The notes under the pieces: model-generated
Database searches by the model: none
The model's input: only the letters and a program-made list of their open reading frames with translations
Told to the model about the DNA's origin: nothing
Origin: Chitinophagaceae bacterium
Lineage (GTDB): Bacteria > Bacteroidota > Bacteroidia > Chitinophagales > Chitinophagaceae
Direction of reading: 5' to 3'
DNA length: 38,570 nucleotides
Assembly (NCBI GenBank): GCA_016786745.1
Contig: JAEUVS010000062.1
Location: 1 to 38,570 of the forward strand
Shown: one piece after another, positions 31,073 through 38,570 of the stretch
How positions within the stretch are numbered: position 1 is the first letter of the stretch
How the letters are laid out: every line of letters starts with the position of its first letter
Position numbers and translations under genes: made by a program

Positions 31073-32341
31073 ATGAATCAAAACAAACTCATTGTATTTT
31101 TCGTTTTTGTCGTCTTCTTTGTCATTTCATTTCTCACCAATATTCTTGGACCGCTTATTCCGGATATTGTTGTCAGCTATAATTTAAGTAACAGTCTTGC
31201 GGGCTTCCTGCCTTTTTCGTTTTTTATCGCGTATGCCGTGATGTCGTTACCGGCGGGGTTGCTGATAGAAAAGTATTCTCAGAAGAAAATAATAATAGCA
31301 GGCTTCCTCTCGGCCCTTGTCGCCTCTTTGTCGTTCGCGTTGTTATCCACGTTTCAGGTGGCGCTGGCGAGTTTATTTGTAATCGGCCTTGGAATGGCGA
31401 TGCTTCAGGTGGTGATCAATCCGCTGCTTCGCGAGGCCGGTGGTGAAAGTAATTTCGCTTTCAATTCAATCCTTGCCCAGTTGTTTTTTGGCTCCGCTTC
31501 ATTTCTAAGTCCCCTTTTGTATAGTTATCTCGTTAACCATATACATACCGGCGATAACAATGTTATTATTTCATTGTTCAACGGACTCGTCGAAAAGAAC
31601 ACCCGTTGGATATCGCTCTATTGGGTGTTTACTGCCGTAAGCCTGCTGATGGTTATTGTTACGCTCGTTGTAAAGTTTCCCAGGGTTAAGCTGAAAGAAG
31701 AAGACAGGGTAGACATGGGTAAATCATTTACTGAGTTAATTCGCGACAAGTACGTGTTGTTGTTTTTTATCGGTATTTTCTGTTACGTAGGTACAGAACA
31801 GGGTATTGCGAACTGGACGTCAAAGTTTCTCGAGGTGTACCACGCGCAGGATCCATCTACCACAGGTGCACGCGCGATATCTTATTTCTGGGGATTGATG
31901 ACAATTGGCTGCCTTGCCGGGCTGCTGTTCCTCAAATTATTCGACAGCAAAAAAGTGTTGATGGTAAGCACTACCTGCGCGTTGTTTAGCTTTGGCATTG
32001 GTTTGTTTGGCAACGTTGACCAGGCGCTTATCTTCTTTCCATTATCAGGATTATTCCTTTCAGTGATGTGGGGAATCATATTTTCTCTTGCTTTGAATTC
32101 TGTTCCCAGGCATCATGGCACATTCTCTGGAATACTATGTACCGCTATCGCAGGCGGCGCAGTGGTGCCACTCGTTATCGGTGCGTTGTCGGAAGTAGTA
32201 GGGCTACGCGGCGCGATGACTGTAATATTTTTAACCCTCGGATATGTTCTTTCTGTTTCACTGTGGGCCAGGCCGCTCATCAGAAACGCAACAATAAAAA
32301 CGTGGAAAAAACGACGTAGCGCGAACTCGGTTGAAGGTTAA
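31073..32341 (+). CDS. Sugar MFS transporter, FucP-like
   Basis: A 422-residue inner-membrane protein with twelve predicted helices. The ATG at 31073 (MNQNKLIVFFVFVVFFVISF) is chosen; the frame is open to 30887, but that part is translated mobile-element DNA. Helix 1 and its loop read FLTNILGPLIPDIVVSYNLS, followed by MSLPAGLLIEKYSQKKIIIA in the helix 2-3 region, which replaces the usual D-R-x-G-R of other MFS families. Later come GLGMAMLQVVINPLLREAGG and ANWTSKFLE. This pattern fits the fucose/glucose-galactose:H+ symporter branch. It should import a monosaccharide. A perfect terminator hairpin follows directly. The upstream region contains the mobile element, so its promoter lies within 74 bp or inside the element. 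Confidence 0.88.
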   Translation: MNQNKLIVFFVFVVFFVISFLTNILGPLIPDIVVSYNLSNSLAGFLPFSFFIAYAVMSLPAGLLIEKYSQKKIIIAGFLSALVASLSFALLSTFQVALASLFVIGLGMAMLQVVINPLLREAGGESNFAFNSILAQLFFGSASFLSPLLYSYLVNHIHTGDNNVIISLFNGLVEKNTRWISLYWVFTAVSLLMVIVTLVVKFPRVKLKEEDRVDMGKSFTELIRDKYVLLFFIGIFCYVGTEQGIANWTSKFLEVYHAQDPSTTGARAISYFWGLMTIGCLAGLLFLKLFDSKKVLMVSTTCALFSFGIGLFGNVDQALIFFPLSGLFLSVMWGIIFSLALNSVPRHHGTFSGILCTAIAGGAVVPLVIGALSEVVGLRGAMTVIFLTLGYVLSVSLWARPLIRNATIKTWKKRRSANSVEG

Positions 32342-32343
32342 CA

Positions 32344-32377
32344 AAAATGCCGCCTTATTGTTGCAAGACGGCATTTT
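32344..32377. terminator. Rho-independent terminator between convergent genes
   Basis: AAAATGCCG at 32344-32352 pairs perfectly with CGGCATTTT at 32369-32377. The pairing extends by CTT/AAG after one mismatch, with a loop of about 8 nt. A-run and T-run on the two sides let it work in both directions, serving the transporter gene (stop at 32341) and the beta-helix gene (stop at 32400). Confidence 0.88.
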
Positions 32378-32399
32378 GAGTAGCTCTGATTACATACTT

Positions 32400-34268
32400 T
32401 TAAGGCGTCACGTACTGTACGGCGCCAATACTTGGATTATTATCCGGCCACAGCACACCGTTATAGTCTACAAATTCCGCCGCGGGTAATCCCTGTGCAA
32501 TAATCATCGCCTTATAATTATTTCCACCTGAACGAAGTGTTGAACTCGAGAGAGGACTTAGTTCAAAAAACCCGGTAAAACGAGGATTCAACTGTACGTT
32601 GTTGGTACTGTTCGCAGGATTACACGGCGCGCATCCATTCAGTGCGCTTGCGGTGTAAAAATGGTTTTCGTAAACAGCGACTAATTTGGTGGCGGTTGTA
32701 TCGTAGCTCGCCCAAAAGTTATTATTTCTTATGTAAGTTTTTCCCTGCGCAACGTTGCTGACGATAAACATTGCCACACTACGTTTTGGAGTTTCGAGGT
32801 TCGAGACTGTGTCGGTTCCAAAATCGAACATAATATTGTTGTAAATCTTATTGAACGAAATGTAGTTCGTGTCGGCCCCAACTTTATAATTCTGGGAAAA
32901 GAAAAACGCGTAAGTGGCTGTGTTGGAAAAAGTATTATTGCTGATATAGTTGTCTTTGCAAACAAACGATCTTCCGGAACCAGCGGGAACCTCCCATGTT
33001 TCCATATTTACACCCCAGGGTGATTTCGATGATTGAGGCTCCGTCGATGCGGTGACGTTGGCAAAAATGTTGCTGAAAACGAAATTACGATTACCGCCTA
33101 TTGTACAGCCCGAACTGTAATCATGAAAATAGTTCCGCTTGATGATGTTGTTTTTTACTTTCCCCTCGTGACCTATCATACCAAACGCATGCATATAGGC
33201 AGAGTTGCCTGCATAACTTTCATTCTGCTCGACGATTACTTTCTGCACACCGAAATTAGCCGACGTCGTGATTTCCTGGGTCATCATTGTTATTCCTGTA
33301 TGCCCCCAGTTGGTAACAAGATTCCCTTTTATCAGCCCACTATCCACGCCGTTCCAAAGCGCAAGTCCGTCTCCGTTCAACACGGTAGATATCGGGACGG
33401 TAGACTTGATTTCATTTTCAACAGTTGTCCATCCCTTATCAATTATGCAATTGGTAACTTTTATATTTTTCACTACGCTGCTGCTTCCTCCGGGTGCGGT
33501 TACCACGAGACCGTTAAGCGACGCTCTGCCGATAGTGCAACTGTCGAATGTAATATTTTCTGCCGGCGCCAGCACCATCATTACATGGCCGGAACCACCA
33601 CCGCGAAATTCAATACCCCTGATTGTGATGTTGCTACTGCGACTAATAATGGCCATTTCCGTGCTGAAATCACTAACTTTTCCGGGAACAATCGTTACAA
33701 ATGCCGGAGGTGTTGTGGAAGAAAGAGTTTTGATGTACAACGCGGCAGATGATGTACCCTTGTTCTCAAGGAAATATTCTGAACCAGAAGTAAGGTCAGA
33801 AAGAACATTGTTCTTTCCTTCCCTGTATTCGAGGCTTATTTTCGAAATTCCACTAACGAAAACGCGATGCGTCCATGCGTATGGGCTTAGAACGCATTTC
33901 CAGATGTTGTTACTCCCGGTATAGGTCCAGCTTGTAAGCAGGGCCGTACCGGCTAGCACCGGCCTGGCGCCAGTTCCGTAAGCGCCTAAAGTGATATTGG
34001 TTTTTCCGCCGAGTTCGAGCGAATCCATGGGCATGTACCAGGTGTCGCCCCTTCGGAACAGGATAGTATTTCCGCTTAGCATTAACGAATTTGCTTCGTC
34101 AATAGTTTTTTTGGGAGACGAGGGAGACAGGCCGTTGTTGCTGTCGTTTCCGTTAGCAGCAAAGTAGTAGGTGGTGGCAGAAGAGAAAAAAGGAACTGAA
34201 AATAAGATCGTGCAGGTGAAGAAATATCTTTTAATACCTGACGACCATAATCTATTTATAGGATTCAT
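32400..34268 (-). CDS. Secreted right-handed parallel beta-helix protein
   Basis: A 622-residue exported protein with a signal peptide at about 12-32 (YFFTCTILFSVPFFSSATTY). It opens with YYFAANGNDSNNGLSPSSPK, the typical start of beta-helix (DUF1565/pectate-lyase-like) proteins, in which the conserved GNDSNNG is followed by a repeat region. Through about 200-520 there are repeated short strand-turn units rich in Asn and Gly (ITFDSCTIGRASLNGLVVTA, VKNIKVTNCIIDKGW, VEQNESYAGN, VFSNIFANVT, SFNKIYNNIMFDFG). It ends NPSIGAVQYVTP, with no T9SS domain. Such proteins bind or cleave polysaccharides, but no catalytic set can be named. It is the second gene after the T9SS-sorted protein (46 bp gap). 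Confidence 0.85.
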   Translation of the reverse strand: MNPINRLWSSGIKRYFFTCTILFSVPFFSSATTYYFAANGNDSNNGLSPSSPKKTIDEANSLMLSGNTILFRRGDTWYMPMDSLELGGKTNITLGAYGTGARPVLAGTALLTSWTYTGSNNIWKCVLSPYAWTHRVFVSGISKISLEYREGKNNVLSDLTSGSEYFLENKGTSSAALYIKTLSSTTPPAFVTIVPGKVSDFSTEMAIISRSSNITIRGIEFRGGGSGHVMMVLAPAENITFDSCTIGRASLNGLVVTAPGGSSSVVKNIKVTNCIIDKGWTTVENEIKSTVPISTVLNGDGLALWNGVDSGLIKGNLVTNWGHTGITMMTQEITTSANFGVQKVIVEQNESYAGNSAYMHAFGMIGHEGKVKNNIIKRNYFHDYSSGCTIGGNRNFVFSNIFANVTASTEPQSSKSPWGVNMETWEVPAGSGRSFVCKDNYISNNTFSNTATYAFFFSQNYKVGADTNYISFNKIYNNIMFDFGTDTVSNLETPKRSVAMFIVSNVAQGKTYIRNNNFWASYDTTATKLVAVYENHFYTASALNGCAPCNPANSTNNVQLNPRFTGFFELSPLSSSTLRSGGNNYKAMIIAQGLPAAEFVDYNGVLWPDNNPSIGAVQYVTP

Positions 34269-34314
34269 GAAGATTAAATTTAAAATTGATTAATTCAATT
34301 TATATCCGTGAAAC

Positions 34315-35049
34315 TTATTTCGAAAGCACTACCTGGAGTGTCTTTGTTTCCTTTGCCGTTGTCAGCTTCAACAGGTAGGTTCCCGATGGCAAATCTTTCC
34401 GCGAAAACGATAGATTGTATGTTCTCCCGGCTTCAGTTTTACCATTAAAAAGATTTTGCAATTTTGCACCCGAAACTGAATACACTTCAAGCTGAGCGTT
34501 TTCTTCCGCCTCATCAGTTTTAAAAGTGATCCTTGTCGCAGAATAAGATGGATTCGGATGTGCCCTAAGAATAAATGTATTTCTCGCCGGCACCGTCACA
34601 GCTTCAGGAAGCGCAGCTGTGCCCACTTTATTCACGATTATCGAAAACGTTCTGCTAACGCTGGCGGGCACCGGTGCATTATCAGTAACTGTTACGGTCA
34701 CGAGAGCAATTCCACTTGCGCCCTTCTTAGGCAGGTACTGAATAATGGCATTACCGTTCGACGTTGGATGCACTTCGATATGTTCGAGTATTTCACTTTT
34801 GCATTCAACACCGACGGACACAGCCTGGTCAGGTTCATTTCCAGGAGTAATTCCGGTTATTGAAACAAACCGTCCGTCGCCAGTTGATTTGGTGACTTGA
34901 TTGCTGATCTCCTGTAATGTCGGCCGGGTATTGACCTGGATGGCATCCTGGGCCATGATGCCGGAGTAAAAGCCAGGTAAAACGAAGATGATAACAGGCA
35001 ATAGTATGCCCGCTCTCCACGCGAGTGGAGTTGTGTAGTTGTTTTTCAT
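34315..35049 (-). CDS. Secreted T9SS-sorted protein with Ig/cadherin-like region
   Basis: A 244-residue protein. The ATG at 35049 gives MKNNYTTPLAWRAGILLPVI, then a signal peptide to about IMAQD; 34 open codons further upstream lack signal character. Residues about 37-145 form one beta-sandwich-like region (RPTLQEISNQVTKSTGDGRF, then GIALVTVTVTDNAPVPASVS and FSIIVN), similar to the cadherin-like or Ig-like repeats that often begin with a variant of PTLDAISNQ. A T9SS type A sorting domain ends the protein (LRAHPNPSYSATRITFK to LPSGTYLLKLTTAKETKTLQ). With a single domain it may be a surface adhesin or a carrier module. It precedes the beta-helix gene by 46 bp, probably co-transcribed. Confidence 0.82.
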   Translation of the reverse strand: MKNNYTTPLAWRAGILLPVIIFVLPGFYSGIMAQDAIQVNTRPTLQEISNQVTKSTGDGRFVSITGITPGNEPDQAVSVGVECKSEILEHIEVHPTSNGNAIIQYLPKKGASGIALVTVTVTDNAPVPASVSRTFSIIVNKVGTAALPEAVTVPARNTFILRAHPNPSYSATRITFKTDEAEENAQLEVYSVSGAKLQNLFNGKTEAGRTYNLSFSRKDLPSGTYLLKLTTAKETKTLQVVLSK

Positions 35050-35439
35050 GTTTATCGTTTTAGTGAAAAATAAAAACCATCCTTTCAATTTTCGTGTTGA
35101 AAATCGCGATACATGAATGCACGTTTTCCTGAAGAAGAAAACTTGCACCAAAACAATTCTTTCGTTAAATCAGAATGTCAGTTAGGAGTTTTTAAAATTC
35201 GCAGGAAGAAAAAAGGTTGCGGGTGATATTTTCATATTAGATAGGTTTAAAATTAACGTGAGGGATCATGAATTTTCTTGTAAACGATCTTGAATCGAAT
35301 GTAGATGATTTGTGAACGCAACCCAAAATTTTTTACAATCGATTTATACTATCAGGCTAATACGTAAGTGATGCATTAGCTTAGTATAAATACGGTGATT
35401 TGATAACTTACAAAAAGACACCGGCGCGTTAAACAATTT
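35050..35439. other. Intergenic stretch of 390 bp
   Basis: AT-rich, without a credible gene: the longest frame is the upstream extension of the T9SS protein. It contains the long hairpin at 35343-35390, separately listed, and the presumed promoter for the T9SS/beta-helix pair. I could not identify a Bacteroidota-type -33/-7 promoter with confidence. Confidence 0.5.
35343..35390. repeat. Bipartite perfect inverted repeat
   Basis: TTTATACTA at 35343-35351 is the exact reverse complement of TAGTATAAA at 35382-35390. Inside, GCTAAT at 35356-35361 is the exact reverse complement of ATTAGC at 35375-35380, around a 13-nt loop. The 15 base pairs are interrupted only by an asymmetric bulge (4 nt and 1 nt). 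On the minus strand it lies 49 bp after the end of the haloperoxidase/PAP2-type gene, but no U-tract follows. It may be a terminator-like stem or a protein-binding site. Confidence 0.8.
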
Positions 35440-36726
35440 TCAAAACCGTGCCTCTACTTCTTTGATCACATGAGCGGCGATCTTTCGGCCCAGTTCTAAT
35501 CCTGCTTGGTTATCTGAACGGAAGTGAATTCCACCCTGGAAACGCGACTCGGCCGCATCTTTCGCGCGACGGCGGAAGTAAGCTTTATCTGCCGGAAAAA
35601 AATAACCATACAGTTCCGATGTTACCCCGCTCATCACTGCATGTCCCGACGGATAACCCGGAAACGGCGGCGTAAAAAATAAAATAGGTTTAAATGTAGT
35701 ATCGTACTGATCGGGACGAATTCCCCAGTAAGCGTACTTCGCATCCCAACACGCCACTATCGCATCATAGGAAGCCATCGCAGTAATTGCATACAGCTTC
35801 GCCGCTTTAAGCGGATCGAGATGAATATTATATTCAAAGATTCGTTTCGACAGCGTCTCTTCCCAAAACGATTCATTCGCCCAGAAATACGCGTTCCACA
35901 TCGACCTGTACGATTGCCTGAAGTTTTTCAACTCCTCCATTTCCTTCCTATAATCGGGAGGAGGACCGGGACGATATTGACTGCTACTGTCAAGAAAGAC
36001 AGTCTTATTCTTTCCCAACAATGGCATTAAAGCGAACTTACCGTTCCATGAACCTTTACTAACCGGTATTTTTCCATCCCACGAATATTCCGGTACATAA
36101 CTTTTTGTTGATTCTATTTCTATGTTCGCAATTTTTTGTCCCAGCTCGAAACCAGCTTTTGTATCCGAAGGATATGCTACACCCGCAGCGACACGCGCAT
36201 CCATTAGCCATTTCGACATCTTTTCAACCGAATCCTTCATTTTGGGATAGTAATGAGCGATGATGGCGCTCGCCACACCCGCAGCCACAGAATATTCACA
36301 GGGATAAGACGGTGATGCAGGCACCGGCCCATGTAGCCGGATACGTTTATCAGTTTGGAACGGCCGCTTTCTTTTATATGTCTTTTTGGAATCGAAAGCC
36401 GCCACAAGTGCATCATATGTCGCAACCTCCATCACCATATACGCAAGGCCGCCATATCGACTCGTATCGTTAACGAACAAACTAAACATCATATCGGTCC
36501 AACGATAATTCGGCGCGCCGGCATTCCAGTACAGCAGGCGCTGCTGCCCGGCGGAATAAAGAAAACCCTGGGCAGCGAGCACATCTGCTGTTTCATTCTT
36601 CGATGGCGGTGCAGGTAACCTGTACTGCTCCACATTATGGATAAACTGTGTTTTATACCTGTCGTTCTGCGAATAGATTTGGTTACAGATAAAAAAAGAA
36701 AATAAAATCAGTAAGCTTTTGGTCAT
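35440..36726 (-). CDS. Vanadium haloperoxidase/PAP2-superfamily enzyme with internal duplication
   Basis: A 428-residue exported protein with signal peptide MTKSLLILFSFFICNQIYSQ. The C-terminal half holds the complete superfamily motif: Lys330-x6-Arg337-Pro (KYAYWGIRP), PGYPSGHAVMSG (Ser360-Gly-His362) and SRFQGGIHFRSD (Arg395, His401, Asp405). The N-terminal half repeats the same order at about 105-200: KKTYKRKRP, then PSYPCEYSVAAG, then ARVAAGVAYPSD followed by AGFELGQKIA (AGLELGRKIA in the second half). In the first copy the Ser-Gly-His and the second His are replaced, so only the second half can be catalytic. Either acid phosphatase or haloperoxidase activity is possible; it should be periplasmic. 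It stands alone, divergent from the LytS-type kinase with 147 bp between. Confidence 0.88.
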   Translation of the reverse strand: MTKSLLILFSFFICNQIYSQNDRYKTQFIHNVEQYRLPAPPSKNETADVLAAQGFLYSAGQQRLLYWNAGAPNYRWTDMMFSLFVNDTSRYGGLAYMVMEVATYDALVAAFDSKKTYKRKRPFQTDKRIRLHGPVPASPSYPCEYSVAAGVASAIIAHYYPKMKDSVEKMSKWLMDARVAAGVAYPSDTKAGFELGQKIANIEIESTKSYVPEYSWDGKIPVSKGSWNGKFALMPLLGKNKTVFLDSSSQYRPGPPPDYRKEMEELKNFRQSYRSMWNAYFWANESFWEETLSKRIFEYNIHLDPLKAAKLYAITAMASYDAIVACWDAKYAYWGIRPDQYDTTFKPILFFTPPFPGYPSGHAVMSGVTSELYGYFFPADKAYFRRRAKDAAESRFQGGIHFRSDNQAGLELGRKIAAHVIKEVEARF

Positions 36727-36873
36727 CGTTTTAAGTATTTACACAAGAATACCCGATAAATTCAATCGAAAAAATGCAGCGTCAACGAACAGCAGGTTAA
36801 CGTATACAAACAGCAGCACCAGATTACCTGGTTAAAGAAGAGATTTCGCGAATTTTATTTCATCAATCAACTT

Positions 36874-37917
36874 ATGCGAAAGAACAGACAAAGAAAAAAA
36901 TTCACCTTCTACATTATCATCGGCGCAATTTTCCTTTTCCTGCGACTGCTCGACGACGGAGTAACCAATCCAGGGACCTTCTGGGAGCGGTGCGTAAACA
37001 ATACGTGGCTCACTTTTTACTTAATAGTGAACAACTATGTCCTGTTTGAATACACCGTACCGTTTTTTATCCGCTCGTGGAAAACGGCATTGACGAGCCC
37101 GGTACTGCTTTTTATTCACTTCCTTTTTTATTCACTTGGCATCTATGCATGGCGCGCTATTGGAATTTCCCTTCACACTTATTATTCATTGACAACCGAT
37201 AGTTCGATCGAAGAAGGAGTAACACGGCAGTTACCTTACAGTCTCGGCTCAATTATATTTTTCCTGATCGCCAGGTACATCTTTGATTATTTCAGGCTGC
37301 GGCAGGTTACTCAACAGCTTACGATCGAAAAACAACAAGCCGAATTGGGTTATCTCAAGTCGCAGACTAACCCGCATTTTCTTTTTAATACACTCAACAA
37401 TATTTATGCACTCACCCTGGAGAAGTCAGATCGTGCGCCGGAATCGGTGTTGCGTCTCTCCAAGATACTTCGGTTCATGCTCTATGAAACTACCGGCAAC
37501 TATATTGCCGTGGAAAATGAGATAAAAATCATTAACGATTATGTAGAGTTGGAAAAGCTCCGATATGATGAGGGGCTGAATGTGAATTTCAACTACGATG
37601 TAGAAGATATGAAACAATCGATTCCGCCTCTCTTGCTGATTCCACTTGTGGAAAATGCATTCAAGCATGGCGTGTCGGAAACCCGGTCGGCGCCTTTCAT
37701 TGCTATTCATCTCTCAATAAAAAAACGGCAACTCATTTTCGGTGTAAAGAATTCTGTAAACACGCTCGGTGGAGAAACCAAAGTAAATGAGAATATCGGT
37801 CTTACCAATTTGAGACGGCAGCTCGAATTACTCTACAGCGACTACAAGCTTTCGTTATCGCAGGAAAAATCTATGTTTACAGCGACATTGAATATCAACC
37901 TGGCGAGTCATGTCTAA
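36874..37917 (+). CDS. LytS/YpdA-type sensor histidine kinase
   Basis: A 347-residue inner-membrane kinase. Four membrane segments occupy about 10-140 (FYIIIGAIFLFLRLL; LTFYLIVNNYVLFEYTVPFF; PVLLFIHFLFYSLGIYAW; SLGSIIFFLIARYIF). A short coil (VTQQLTIEKQQAELGYLKSQ) leads to the signature NPHFLFNTLNNIYAL with the phospho-acceptor His168. The ATPase domain has PLVENAFKHGV (N-box) and ends with NIGLTNLRRQLELLY. The lack of a large sensor domain is usual for this family in Bacteroidota. Its stop overlaps the start of the LytTR regulator by 8 bases, so the two form one signalling unit. Confidence 0.94.
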   Translation: MRKNRQRKKFTFYIIIGAIFLFLRLLDDGVTNPGTFWERCVNNTWLTFYLIVNNYVLFEYTVPFFIRSWKTALTSPVLLFIHFLFYSLGIYAWRAIGISLHTYYSLTTDSSIEEGVTRQLPYSLGSIIFFLIARYIFDYFRLRQVTQQLTIEKQQAELGYLKSQTNPHFLFNTLNNIYALTLEKSDRAPESVLRLSKILRFMLYETTGNYIAVENEIKIINDYVELEKLRYDEGLNVNFNYDVEDMKQSIPPLLLIPLVENAFKHGVSETRSAPFIAIHLSIKKRQLIFGVKNSVNTLGGETKVNENIGLTNLRRQLELLYSDYKLSLSQEKSMFTATLNINLASHV

Positions 37918-38570
37918 ACTGACCTGTATAATTGTGGAAGATGAGCCGCTGGCAACAAAGGTGCTTGTCGATTATATCAGGCAGGTGCCGTACCTGCAAC
38001 TCCTCGAAACTTTCAAAGACGCGATACCTGCAGGAGATTTTTTGAGAAGTAATCAACCCGATATAATGTTTCTCGACATCCACCTGCCTGGAATAAAAGG
38101 AATCGATTTTTTAAAAACACTTCCTAACCGGCCCGCCGTTATTCTGACCACCGCATATCATCAATACGCTGTGGAAGGGTTCAATCTGAATGTAACCGAC
38201 TACTTGTTGAAACCTTTCGAGTTTGAACGGTTCCTCGCTGCAGTATCGAAAGTGAAAGTTGAAACCCGTAAACAGGATGAGAAGGATTTTATTTTTGTGA
38301 ACGTGCAAAAGAAAAAAGTAAAGATTGCGTTTGACGAAATTCTCTATGTTGAAAGCCAGCGTGAATATATTAAGATTGTTACGACGAAACGGGAATTTCT
38401 AAGCAAGCTGAGCACGAACGAGATTGAAAGCATGTTACCCCCTGGTATCTTCAAACGGATCCACCGGTCGTTCATCGTTTCAATAAAGAAAATTGATTCT
38501 TATAACGCGGAGATGATAGACGTAGGTGGCGTCCAGATTCCTATCGGACGAGGATACAGGGATATAGTAA
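37910..38570 (+). CDS. LytTR-family response regulator (3' end beyond window)
   Basis: An open frame from the ATG at 37910 to the right edge, 220 codons and no stop. The receiver domain (about 4-118) has the acidic pair in CIIVEDEPLA, the phospho-acceptor Asp56 in IMFLDIHLPG, and the conserved Lys in TDYLLKPFEF. A LytTR DNA-binding domain follows from about 128 (FIFVNVQKKKVKIAFDEILY, then VESQREYIKIVTTKREFLSK) and continues with FKRIHRSFIVSIKKIDSYNA to GRGYRDIV at the edge. Usual length is about 235-250 residues, so only a short tail is missing. It is the partner of the overlapping LytS-type kinase. Target promoters are unknown. Confidence 0.95.
   Translation, partial: MSKLTCIIVEDEPLATKVLVDYIRQVPYLQLLETFKDAIPAGDFLRSNQPDIMFLDIHLPGIKGIDFLKTLPNRPAVILTTAYHQYAVEGFNLNVTDYLLKPFEFERFLAAVSKVKVETRKQDEKDFIFVNVQKKKVKIAFDEILYVESQREYIKIVTTKREFLSKLSTNEIESMLPPGIFKRIHRSFIVSIKKIDSYNAEMIDVGGVQIPIGRGYRDIV

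Noticed and set aside
33033..33924. Two plus-strand frames of more than 200 codons
   Set aside because: Both are opposite the repetitive beta-helix gene and contain no coherent domain.
1..38570. CRISPR arrays, tRNA or rRNA genes, riboswitches, prophage genes
   Set aside because: No spaced direct repeats, cloverleaf-like sequences, rRNA signatures or phage structural genes were recognised on either strand.

Overview
The window looks like a chromosomal segment of a Bacteroidota bacterium, most likely of the order Chitinophagales (family Chitinophagaceae, inferred). The signs are two SusC/SusD outer-membrane uptake pairs, an ECF sigma/FecR anti-sigma switch, type IX secretion (T9SS) sorting domains, FtsX-type permeases, a LytS/LytTR-type two-component pair, and A-rich start regions without clear Shine-Dalgarno sites. 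There are no rRNA or tRNA genes, CRISPR arrays or phage genes.

Layout. (1) 1-7533, minus strand: a sugar-type uptake locus read as ECF sigma factor, FecR, SusC with an STN signalling domain, SusD, and an arabinose-isomerase-like enzyme cut by the left edge. (2) 7602-10358, minus: a small GTG-started membrane-anchored protein, a haloperoxidase-type lipoprotein, and a DoxX-like membrane protein built from two repeats. (3) 10469-11632: a worn patch with a permease gene fragment, a possible 5'-truncated PD-(D/E)XK nuclease-like ORF and two very small genes. (4) 11637-21231, minus: the most unusual part, a tightly packed nine-gene operon. In reading order it holds a paralogue of the small GTG-started protein, a DUF3179 protein, an MFS transporter, an AhpD-like protein, SusC, SusD and three more AhpD-like proteins. 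Spacing between most genes is 1-25 bp. (5) 21384-25035: a PAS histidine kinase with a degenerate ATP-lid region, and a divergent FtsX/MacB-like permease. (6) 25092-32341: two secreted esterases (one with a 20-proline linker and a T9SS tail), a sulfatase, small membrane proteins, a damaged DUF421 gene, a sugar MFS transporter, and a 203-bp MITE-like element with an 8-bp target duplication. (7) 32400-36726, minus: a beta-helix protein, a T9SS-sorted protein, and a second haloperoxidase/PAP2-type enzyme with a visible internal duplication. (8) 36874-38570, plus: a LytS-type kinase and a LytTR regulator cut by the right edge.

How they may work together. Region 1 follows the known scheme in which a SusC transducer signals through FecR to its own sigma factor, which drives uptake and metabolism of a substrate, here probably a sugar. 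Region 4 has uptake across both membranes (SusCD, then MFS) but no hydrolases. It has four thiol-redox-type AhpD-like proteins instead, so I infer a small, possibly reactive organic substrate rather than a polysaccharide. That function is a hypothesis. Sulfatase, esterases, beta-helix protein and sugar transporter in regions 6-7 fit a glycan-scavenging lifestyle.
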